DNA from: Sipunculus nudus
Taxonomy: Eukaryota > Annelida > Sipuncula > Golfingiida > Sipunculidae
Reading direction: 5' to 3'
DNA length: 64,000 bases
Assembly: GCA_026874595.1 (NCBI GenBank)
Contig: CM049315.1
Span: forward strand, 18,991,664 to 19,055,663
Shown one piece after another: positions 39,901-51,900 of this stretch (position 1 is its first letter; each line of letters starts with the position of its first letter). The position numbers and the translations under genes are program-made. Below the pieces are notes generated by a model that saw only the letters and a program-made list of their open reading frames with translations, was not told the DNA's origin and did not search any database.

Positions 39901-42900
39901 CAAAGGTACTATCAAAATCATACATAAGCTAAACAACAACAACTCATAATACAGCTTATATTTATTACCACACAAAACCAGCATGTGCCTCATTTCTAAA
40001 TTATATTTTTTTATCATATATAACAGCTGAGCGTCGTGACCCATAGGTCCCTTGTTTTTTCTGTAGGATTTCCGAGCTGGATGCCCCATACACTGTGTTG
40101 AGATGAACATTGCTACAGTCAAGGATCTCGGAAGAAACAGGCTGCAACTTATTACACCTTATGCAAAATATACGTAAGTTGTCATATTAATATACTTTCA
40201 GTATAAAAACTGTGGTTCACCTGTTCTTGTTTCCTTCCAGAACATGATATTTTAGAACTTAATTGTTTTAAAGATGGAATGATATTGAAACTATTTGAGG
40301 AGAAGAGATAAAAAATTGTCACAAGATAGTTTATTAACCTGAAGGTTTTTCTGTAAAATGAAGCTTGAATAAATAAAATACCTACATTGCAAATCTTTAT
40401 GTTGTAAATTTAGACCCTTGCCAGTGATGCACAGGAAAATGATGCAAATTTTCATCAGGGTTCAGTGCAGAGATCTGCTCTTTGGAAAAATCATGACATA
40501 ATCTTTATCTTCATCAACAATCTGTGCAGATTGCATCCATGATCATATCTTTTGTCAAGGTGTTTGGATTAGAAGTTTTATTTTGAGGATTTTTTTAAAA
40601 TGTCTATTTAGTCAAGTTCATGTCTGATCAAAGAGTTAATAGAATCAGCAAGTTTCCATGAAAAAAGTTACATGGAATCACAGTTTGGTCTTCCCCATGT
40701 TTAAGTGTTTGTATTTGTTAAATAGTTGCACTTGTTGCTGTAGGATATTGATATGGACTGTGTCATTGATTTCTCTGTTGTAGATTCCTGTGTGACAATA
40801 TGATAGAGATGCTGCACTGGAAGACAGCGTTTGAAATTGCAATAGCTGAAGGGCTGGCAGATGATTCTGTAAGTGTCATAGATAATTTAGGGTGTAACAT
40901 CAGAGTAGCTTTCAGTTTAAGCAGTTTAAACAGAAGGTTTAGCAAAAGTGTTTTGGCCAAATGAACATATAGCAAAAACATAAGAATTTATGCATTATCA
41001 ATTGTACATGGATCAGAATAAATTTTCTGGTTACCTTTTCCATTAGTTTCACTGATTTATGCACAGAAATCTCTTCCTGTGTGCACCTATTTTAAACATC
41101 GTTTTGTAAAGGACAAGTTAGATTGTCTTAAAAAAATTACTGCAATTGTAGTTCAGTATCATGAAGATCTGGGAGCCTCTGTGTAACAGGATAAACCCCA
41201 GGTAGTGGAAAATGTTGACAATAAAAATTTCACATTTTATATATAAAAATTACTCAGAACTTGACTTACATATTTACAGGTGATGAGAGAAATCTATAGA
41301 AACAGCAGTAACAAGATGTGTGCAGACTGTGGAGCCCCAGGTGAGAGACCTTAAACCTGTCATTTAAATAAAGTGGAAACCTCTCCTTGCAACTATCCAT
41401 CAATTGTGACCACCCCACAGTTATGACCAATTTTCTTGGTCCCCAGATATATGATCCAGGTAACATAGAGTTTCACAAATACAACCACACCCACATTATG
41501 ACCACTTTGGTCAGTCTCCAAGGTGGTCCTAATTGTATTGTTCCACTGTATTTCTGGAATGGAATAATTTGCTGCTGCACAACATTTTTTATGTTGTGGC
41601 TTTGTCCTGATGTTTAGGAATAAAAGGCACCCATTATCATGATTTATGGTACTATGATGAACCCTGCAGGTTCAACCATGCTTCTTTATCATATTAAATG
41701 GCATCACGAAGTGGATCAGGTGCTGCCCCCTGGTGGGTGAACAAGTAACAAAATGCCACAAGAGGTTGCCCGAGGATAATGATTTATGTCCAGATCAACT
41801 AAAAATAATACCCCTTCACCATTGGACAAGCATGTGTGTCATGCTTCATTAAAAAGAAAATGAACCTCTTCTCCATGTATTTAGCACTCACAGTCACAAA
41901 TAGAAAGAGACAAACAGACACAAACACACAGCCAAATAGACACATTCCTGAATATTAACATACATTTAATAAAATTTGGGTAATATAAGAATTATAAGGC
42001 ATGTATGCCACTAACATAAAGCTTAAAATACACATACTTTTAAAAGGGATCATTTATTATATCAAAGTCTATGTGGGACCATTCAGTTTAGCAGGACCTG
42101 CCGTGAGGGGACACCGGGATGAGCAGACACCTTCAATCCCATTCTCCCCACTGATTTCCTATTGAAATTTTGACTTTTGTGAGCAGACACTTTCTAAATG
42201 TAGACAGGGACAGTCATGTTTGGCCCAAAATCCTGTCATGAATGGACACCCAGGTCTGATATATCAGTGGTCATCAGTTACACTGCGAGAGTGTACCAGA
42301 TTAGCAGCTCTACGCATCGTTCACACCATGATCGGAATGGCACATATTTAGATTCATTCATTGATCTTATGTAAATTGCAGAAATTCTATATCACCTGAC
42401 TGACTTGAACAGTGAGCATCAGTATTGGTTGAGCAGAGGTTTGCGCCTGCAAACTTTGGTCACTGTTTTGATGCTGAAAAAATATTATGGAAGCATTTGA
42501 TAGTTATAACTCTGTTGCAAAAGACATCAAAATGTTGATAAACAGGAACAATTTTGGCCTGCGCAATAGTCCAAAGATAATTGCAGGCACACCTGCATTT
42601 GACAGCTGCAGAACGCCCCTGAATGTCCTTGAATACCCAGGGGTTTCTGCCATATTGAATGTCTGCCTGATTTGAGGCCCAGTCATGGCAATGTAATTCT
42701 GACAAAATCATTGCTGAATTTGAGACATATGGTCATAATCTCAATGTAAGAATAAAATTCTCACGTTAAAAAATATTTCCATACCAGTATTGAGTTTGAA
42801 ATTGATGTATTTGAATAGATTTCACCGTACATAGTTCAAATTTGATTGCAAATAGCTTGCTACAGCTGCCGTAGGCCATCGCGTGCTCACAATCACCTCA

Positions 42901-45900
42901 GTGTTTCCGCCATATTGAATGTTTTCCTGATGTGAAGCCTGATGTTGAGTACATGCAAATACACTGAGGCGCTGCACTGGGCAGTGCTGCAAAGCAAAGC
43001 TGAAAAAAGTTTTAACTTTCTTCGCTTTGCAGCATCGCAAAATGTCAAGCTGTTTATTCAGTAAAGTATTAGCAGCACTTTGCAGTGCCACTCAGTGCTG
43101 CAAAGTGCAGCACAGCATTTGGTGTGGCCGGGCCTTTAGGCTGTATCCCACAGGTGTCCCCTCACGACAGGTACTGCTGTAATACACTTAACCAGTAATA
43201 TTTCTGCAACATTGGCATAAACATCTTGTAATTGGTATTTTGCAGTCATATAAATTCTTGCACAATATCAGGACATCTTAAATATGCATAGAAGCCTGCG
43301 AAAGTGTGTCTAGCTTAGCTAGGTCAGCCTGATAAGCTGTGCAGAAATACCCATATATGATGTTTCTGGTATTTAAATTTACAAGTATTTAGCCATTTTC
43401 CAGGATCATACAGATAATTAAACTAAATATTTTATCATGGTTCATTCTTTAAAGTGAGAATCATTTTCATAGTATCTTAACTGATAAAAGTTTGGTATAA
43501 GCCATACTTATAATACTAATTGTAATACCATTTATGTTTCAGAGCCACACTGGGCATCTATTAACTTTGGCATCACATTGTGTCAGCATTGTGCTGGTAA
43601 GTTTTTTTTGTGATAATTCAGTTGATCAAATCAGATGTTTTTGGTAGTATTTTGGAATGATAAAGTCTGCCTCTCATAAGTGAAATAGGTAGTTTTTCCT
43701 GTTGCTTGCATAAGCAATTGTGTCTCATGGATTCATATTTATATTCAGTAATTTTTTTAAGGGCCATTATGATTTTCAACACATAATGTTTTATTTATTG
43801 GCAAGATAATTAAAGCTGTTCATCTTTTGGGAAACAGTAGGAAACGTTCCTGTCATTTGTTCAAATTTTGTGGTACTTGCACTTTAATAACAGAATTTAG
43901 GGTATGTAACTGTAACAAGGCCAGAAATAAAAGATTAAAATAAGGAAAATAATTTGATAGATGGGTTATTTATTATTTAATATTAGTATTTTATATTATA
44001 TTCATCAACATGATGTACATTTTCAGGTATTCACAGAGAGTTACAAAACCCAGCTTCCAAAGTGAAATCCCTCCGCATGGACATGAAGGTGTGGTCATCA
44101 ACAGTAAAACAGGTGAATAGAAAGCTTAACTTTATATGTTAGTTGCTGTCTTAAGTGAATTTTTAGCTCAGCTGACTATAAGTCATCTGAGCTATAGTCG
44201 TGGTCCATTGTCCGTCGTCCGTCTGTCTGTCCGTCCGTCTGTAGATGTGGCACTTTTTGAAACCGTTGGACCTAGGAATCCAAAATTTGGCATAATGTTA
44301 GATGTCCCCAAGATCTCCTACCAAGCCAAAAACTGGGTCTTTGCCACTTCGTTCCTTTGAGAAATTAAGGAAAAACCTCAATTTTTTATTAAAAACCTAT
44401 TTTCACACTTCAGGACTGCCTAATATCAAAACCACTAGTCTTTTTTTCCTAATCTTTAATGTAAATAATCCTCTATATAGTTCCTATGTACATGCCAGAA
44501 ATTAGGTCTGTATTATATAATTTAAAAAAGTTATGGGCCCAAACATAATGCATTTTGTAAATAATCAGAAAAGAAATTTAATCATTTAACACAAAACTTA
44601 TTAAAGCTAAGTACTTTTTTTCCAGAAATATAACTTTTATTAATCAAAATTAAATTGTATACCCAAAATTAGAACAATATCTTTAAATTTTTTAAAATAT
44701 TTGCAAAAATAAAAAATTGGTACCTTAAATTTTGCCCAACTTTGACCATGGCATGTTTTTTTCCTGTAACTGCTGTGGATTTATTTTTCAAAGCATGTTT
44801 TTGTTAGAATTTCAACTGTTAACATCAAAAATTTGAAACCAGTTGATCAAAAACTGTAGATTTTATTCAAGTTTTCAAGCACCATGTCACATATTGTTTA
44901 CATCAAGCTAGTGTTATGCAGTTTGCTAGAGCTCAGCTCCCCAGCTTCAGCTCTAAGTTCCTTAAATATAGCATACAGATGTCTCCAAAATTCCCTACCA
45001 TGTCGAGAATTTAGTCACTAGGACTTAATTCCTTCGAGATATTAATGAAAAACTTCATTTTTCCATTAAAAACCCATTGTTACACATCAGGACTGCCAAA
45101 TATCGAAACCACTGATCTGACTTTGATCATATATAATATACATATTTTTTTCTATACATTCACTATGCACATGCCAGAAATGATGTCAGTATTGTGTAAT
45201 TGTTTTAAGTTATGGGCCCAAACATAATGGACTTTGTAAAAAATCAGGAACTATTTATCTAAATATTTACTCACGTTGCATGAAAATTATTGAAGCTAGA
45301 GAATTTTTTTCAAGTATATAACTTTGTTTAATTAAGATTCATTTGTATACCTAAAATTAGATCTGTATTTTGTAAATTTTATAAGTTATTAGCATAAACA
45401 TAAAATCAGTACCTTAAATGTTACCCAACTTTGACCAAGGCATGTTTTTTTCCTGTGAGTACTGTTGATTTAATTTTCACAGCATGTAAACATAAGTACT
45501 TTATTTGTTTAAATCTGAAATTTGAAAATAAAAGGTTGAAAATTAGGCTAGTTATTGAATTTTATCTTGAGGCTCTGTTGTAGTCACTGGCTTTGTTCCA
45601 GATGCAGGTAGGCCACTCCAGGTCACTGGAAGTCATGCCAGGGTTCCTGATTTGTTACAGTCACTGGGGGAGATCCCCTGCTGTGACAGGTGTACAATTG
45701 CTCTCATATCACACCCCCTCCCCCCCCCCCATGAATATATAAATATATAATTGTATGCATTATGTGGTGTTATATGACAAGATTGAGATTTATGATGATG
45801 CAATTTAGAATTATGAATCAACGTTTATATTCAGAAATATATGTTATATTGGAAATGTATACAAATTAAACTTAAAATAAAAAAATGAGAATCTAATACA

Positions 45901-48900
45901 AACATGTGTTTATTATTTTCGACCCTCAGCAGAATTGGAGATCAGGCTTTGCTTGCTCTGAATGTATATGCAAAAGTGTTGTTAATCCCACCATCCCCCC
46001 CCCCCCTCCCCCGGCTGTTATTGATCCTTTCCACCTCACTGTCACCTGTGCACTGGGACATTAGTTATTATTGCAAATGTGTACATTTTTTTAATTTGAA
46101 AAATAATTGGATTAGAAAAATTAAGATCTAATTGAAACATATTCTTGTCTCAGGAGAATGGAACATAAAGTGATCAGCTTTGTCTGTCCATCATCTCTCA
46201 ATTATCATTAAATATGTATATTAATTATGAAATTTTTCCTTTAAGCACTGTTGAAATAACTTTCATATGCTGTATGTGTATGGATTTAAGCTATAAAGTC
46301 TGAAATATGAAAGCAACTTATGTATTCAGATGTGTAATATTGCAGATGAAAAACTTGAAAATATTAAAATATATTATCAGCTTTGTTTGTCCAACAGTCT
46401 GTCTGTCCTTTTTTAAATATTATGTAATTGTGAATGAACTATTTAATCCTGTAAGTATTGATGAATTAAGTGGAAATCCTATATGTATATACACTATATT
46501 AATACAGAGATGTTGTAACTCCCATCATTCCAACCCTTCCCCCCCCCCACCACCACCACCAAGTCCTTGCATCTGGGGACTGGGGACATCAGTTATATTT
46601 CAACTGTATACATTTTATAAAATAAAAAATACATACATTTAATAAAATATATTATGTAAAATAGATCCAGTTGAGCAAATGTGTAAACTACTGAACTGTC
46701 AACAATTTATCAAAAGCCAGCCATGATCATGGTAATAATATACATCTTATGTTCACAAACTGCTCACATGCTTCGATGTTGACATTAGAGAATGCATGGT
46801 TTGGTCACAAAATATTATTTGCAACAATTTCTTACTCATCAGTACAAACCAATCATGTCAACCAGCCATGGCATATATTACCTTTTCCTCTTAGACTTGA
46901 TCTCCATTTGATATTATTTTCAATTTTTACCTTCAAAGTCAACTTTAGCTGAGCACAATGACCCATATTTATAGCACCATGTCTTGAGTGTTTACATCAA
47001 GTCATTGGTTAACGGTGTTCTAGGCTGTTACATAACACCTTCACTCCTTGCCTACTGCTTCTGTGAGTGTCTGGGTCAGGCTGGGTCAGGCAGTAATTAC
47101 CAGAGAGCCTTTCTCCTCTCTCTCTTTCCCTTTCTCTCTTTCTCTGGCAGTCTAGCTCTCTTTCTCTCTCTCTTTCTCTCTCTCTCACCCCTATGCCTCC
47201 CTTCCTCCTTCCACCCCATTCTGTTGACATGTACTATAAACCTGATTTATTAGATATATATGTTGATGCAATTAAGAAATGTGAATCAACTGAAATATTC
47301 ACATATATATGTTATACTCTAAATGTATAGTTACATTTTCAAACCTGGAAAAAAATGGTTATAAAAAAAGGAATTTATGTAAAAATTGTTCATAATTTCC
47401 TGGCTCAGAAGAATGGGAATTAAAATGATTTGCTTTGTTTCTCTAGCTTTCTGCCTGTTTTAAATATTTAATAATTATGAATAAACTTTTTTTTTCCTGT
47501 AAGCACTGATTACCTTAAATCTTGTTTTTATGGCCACAAGTCTATTTATAGCCGCACCCTGAATTTGCAAGGTCTCTTAAAGGAGCTCCCACTATGGCCC
47601 AAATACCCAAAACCCCGCTTAAAGGCCGCACCCCGACTCCGTCTTTGGCCTTAGGGTAAGATAATAAGCTGCACGTAGCAAAATAAATCACGACATAGCT
47701 GCTTTAATGAAGACTAGAATTAATTACAGAGGTTAAATATGTTGCCAGATTACGTATATTAAATATATTTAAAGCTCAAGATAGGGACAAAATATCTGTA
47801 TGTTACTAACGACTTTTGCACATGGATTGGCAGGCATTTATCAGAAAAAGAAAGATTCCCCGAACAATCATTTCGTTTGAATGGTGGTTACGCAAAACGA
47901 TTTTTGTATGCGTCAAAAGGCTTCTTTGCATGTACGTGCAATTGTCAAAGACCATAGTATGAACACTGAATTGAGGTTTATATGTACATTTATTGAAGCA
48001 AATAGCCTGAATACTATCCACTATTACGCAACATCACGCAGTAGCGTTCAGGGGGCGACAGACTATGGCTAAGACTGCTGAAACTATCAGATTTTCAACC
48101 TGCAGGAACTTAATCACGGCTCGTGGTATACATATAAAAATTTCAATGTAGAACCTTGACATGTATATCTTTTGTGCGATATATAACTTGTTATAATAAA
48201 TCTTGGTAATTGTCACCAAATAATACGTTTAAAACACCCCTGCTGTAACACAGCGGCCCACTTTATTGGGCATGCTCAAGCAACATTGAAATAAATGCCT
48301 ACTTTAAACTCATTTGCAGCATTATTTAGCAACGATTATTTGTTTAGAAAGTAAAATGAATAAAAAGCTGACATTGTAAAGAGTCGCACAATGGCTGACA
48401 ATCATTTTAAAGTCTAGTTTGAGTGCCGCCATGTGCTGAAACGCCCTGGTGTTCTGCTAAGAATAATTTGAACGGCTGTACGCAGTGGGTGGTAAACAAA
48501 TCAGCCACCTTTTCAATCCCAGTGTGCCTTGCGCGAACGCTACCATAACAAGATGGCTCCCCACACAGAAACTTTCTTGAGGAAAAAAACTTGCTTACCT
48601 CGACTTCACTTAATTTCACTTTAAAATCACTCGTTTTCACGCGTCATGTTTGCTATACGTGTGTATCTCGACAAGGTAACTTCAGTCAGTTTGATATTAA
48701 GTTAAGTTGACCAGCAATGTTTTCAAACGCATCAGAAAATTATGACACGGAGCGATGTCAACAAACGATGTGACGATGATAATACCAAAGTTACTGGTAT
48801 GAAAATGATTCGAATCTTCCGAGTAATTCAAGAAATGGAATTTTCATCATAGATTAAGATTTCAAAATATTACTTTTAGAATTAAAATATACAGTGACTT

Positions 48901-51900
48901 TAAATGGATCAGCAGAATATTTCTATCCAAAATATATTGGAAAATTAGTAGCAAACAAGAATACGTCACGGCATGTAAAATCTGTATATTCACCAAAGTC
49001 CATCTTCTGTAGTGACATGTGCTACCATTTATATCTACGATCGGGTTTCCCCTCTAACAGTATTTCCATTCATACAATATATCCGTGATTGTATTTAAAA
49101 AAAACAAAGATTAAACAGAAGTAAATGACCGGGCTATACGCATTCAAGGATGAAGGTTTTCCAGAAACATGGCATGGGGGCGAGAAAATGGGCTATTCAA
49201 TATTGAGGTACATGTATCAGACATTATAAAAAATGTCAGAAGGTAACCTGCTAAATTTGAACTTTTATAAAGATTTTATAGTGTTCTAAATTACATATTT
49301 TGATTTTCTTAATTCTTTTTATAAACAACATAGATTCCAAGGCAATCCGGCTCCGTCAAAGTTATAACCGGTAATACCGATTTTTTCCAACAGACGTCCC
49401 CACTAGTGCTCACCATGAATAATCTCATTCATTTTAATCTCGTTATAAGTGTTGTTATTGTTCAATTTTTATTGTTATTGTTCAATTGGTAGCATATAAT
49501 TATTATATTTTATATGAACATTTAGACTATACAATTTATACAATAAATCTGTGACTACAAAGAGTATTTCCTCTGTGGTGTGCTTGATCTCCTATAATCG
49601 CCCAAAGGAGCGCCATGTCCAGGAAGAGAGTTCTTCTCACAGTTCATTTCTGATAAACCATCTATTTATGGCCGCATCCTGAGTTCAGAAAAAAGTCGAG
49701 ATTTTCGATTTGAGTTTAATTTTAAGGCCGCGGTGATAAAAACAGGATTTACGGTAATTAAATTTCATATCCTGTACGTATATGCAAGGGTATTGTAACT
49801 CCCACCATCCCCTTCCCCCACTCCACTAAGTCCTTGCTACTTGGCACTGTGAACAATAGTTCTATTGCTATAGCATAAAATTTAATAATTTGAAGAAAAT
49901 ATATACAGAGAGACAGAGGCGTTGTAACTCCCATCATAACACCCCCCCCCCCCCCCCCCCAATCAAGTCCTTCCGCCTGTGGAGTGGGGACTTTATAGCA
50001 ACTGTATACATATCATAAAATAGAAAAAAAAGTTTCTTATAAAAATTGGTTCTCATTAGACAAATGTGTAAAATGTTGAACTGTCAACAGCCTGTCAGAA
50101 AGGTATCCAATGGAAACGCATGGTCAGATCTTAAAATATTATTTGCAACTATGTCTTCAATCATATCAACCAATCATGGCCTAGATTACCTCTTTCTCTC
50201 AGACTTTATCTACATTTCATAATATTTTAGATTTTAACCTTCCAGGTGTTTAAGTACTGTTGAATGCTCCATCCCTCTCTCTCTATCTCCTTTTCTCTCT
50301 ACATCCAACCCTCCTTGCTGCCCACACTGTTTCCTTCTCCGAACCCCTTCCCAATGTCAGCCTCAGTAAACAAGAACAAGATGAATCAGATATATTCATA
50401 TTTTTATATATTGCATTTTTATTTTTTACCTATGTACATGCCAGAAATTATGTCAATATTGTGTAATATGTAGACGTGGTGGGCATTAATATAATGTACC
50501 TTCCTTGTCAAGACCTAAGAGATATCATGTCATAAAGTCACAATTCATAAATCCCCTCTTCAGCATAGTTAATCATAACATTATATCTGTCAAATTGAAA
50601 TCTTGGGGACTTCCATACACTATAGATCCTTCAACAAATAGCCTTATCATCATTCTACCACTGCTTAGTGTACTGTCATTGCATTCATATTTGCTCAAAT
50701 ATATCGCTATTTTCAACAGCTCCCAAATAAATAAAAAATAAACCACTATATTTACTCCATATTAATCCATCAGTCAGGTTATTTCATACATCATTTACTC
50801 GCATATTACATTATATTCCTTTATAATAGCCTAACATGTCCATGATATTCATAAGGTTTGTCGACTAAATATAGTATGACAATGGTGATACATTTATAGT
50901 CCAATCACGATCAGCTGAGCGCTGTGACCCATGGGTCCCTTGTTTACAATAATATTAAAGATTAGAAGAGCACAAATAAGACTACAGCAAACAAAATCCA
51001 AATCATCTCTGAACCATTTTCTAACTCCTTCTGGTTGAAGGTCAGGGATAGACCAAAACTTGCTATTATCAAGCTTTGACCCACAGATCCTAATTCACAA
51101 GATCAATGTACCAAAAATAAGGCGGTCTACAAATCTACATGTTCTGATTCTGTTTTCTTTTTAAATTCTATCAGAAATTTGTAAATTATCAGTTGGTTGC
51201 ACAGAAGGAGGAATTGAGCACTTATTGATCAGTCTTGTCATATTTTTGTTACAGCTGATGTATGAAATTGGCAATGACAACTCTAACAACTTCTGGGAAT
51301 GGAACACGACAGCTGATACTCGCATCGATGCAGATGTAGACATGTGAGTTCACAATTATAATGAAACTTTTGTCTGAAAACACAAACCCTGGATGTCATG
51401 GTAATCCTGCCATGGATTGCTTCTACTATAAGTTGATGGTTTGGTTTGTCGATTTGAGGTTTTGTCAATAAACATCCCCTTGCAACCAAACTTCCTCTGC
51501 AGATAGAATCTTGTCTGGATGCTGTCCTTTGAGTACTTTTGTTTTGCAGCCCTGCCCCCTTGAAATAATATAAAATCCTGATGATTTTCATATCTCCAAG
51601 GTTCCTGTAACTGCTCATAGGGGCTGCCATTTTGTGTACACACTAAAACAAGGATATCACAGGTTGCATGTCGTGTTGGTATACCATGATATACATCCAT
51701 CATGATGCTGTAGGCTGACATGACTACAGCCACCTCTCACCAAGGCTTGTGAGGTCATTCTTTTCAGAGGCTTCATGCCAGTTATTCAGGCTCCAAATAT
51801 ATGTTGTAAATCCCAGTGTTGTCAGACTTATAAAATGCCAATCCTTGGTTTATTTGCATGAGGATTTATATAAAAATTTAATCACCTAGAAACTAGAAAG

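Larger units (their letters stand above)
35956..40060 (+). mobile_element. Family A element, copy A6 (interrupted by B3)
   Basis: The 5' hairpin AGCTCAGCTGACTATAAGTC after TTTTT is followed by a longer (GTCC)n run than in A5. The body matches A5 up to TTGTAATTTTT at 38301, is interrupted by B3, then resumes at TTTTTAATAAATAG (39771). The 3' end is CAGCTGAGCGTCGTGACCCA then TAGGTCCCTTGTTTTTT, which merges with the splice acceptor at 40066. Confidence 0.9.
35509..40066 (+). other. Intron within PH2 made largely of nested repeats
   Basis: After about 450 bases of plain sequence it is filled by A6, which carries B3. A6 ends at the acceptor of exon 40067. Confidence 0.85.
44164..50944 (+). mobile_element. 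Family A element, copy A7 (long, with element C inserted)
   Basis: The 5' hairpin AGCTCAGCTGACTATAAGTC and (GTCC)n at 44164, and the first kilobase, match A5 and A6. The interior expands into diverged units that repeatedly carry GTTGTAACTCCCA(C/T)CAT plus poly-C and AAGTCCTTGC near 45990, 46510, 49796 and 49922. A degenerate internal 3' end sits at about 46950. The outer 3' end CAGCTGAGCGCTGTGACCCA then TGGGTCCCTTGT is at 50944. Confidence 0.65.
44113..51254 (+). other. 7.1-kb intron nearly filled by A7
   Basis: A7 starts 52 bases after the donor and ends about 310 bases before the next exon. It hosts element C. The last stretch, 50945-51254, is plain. Confidence 0.75.
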
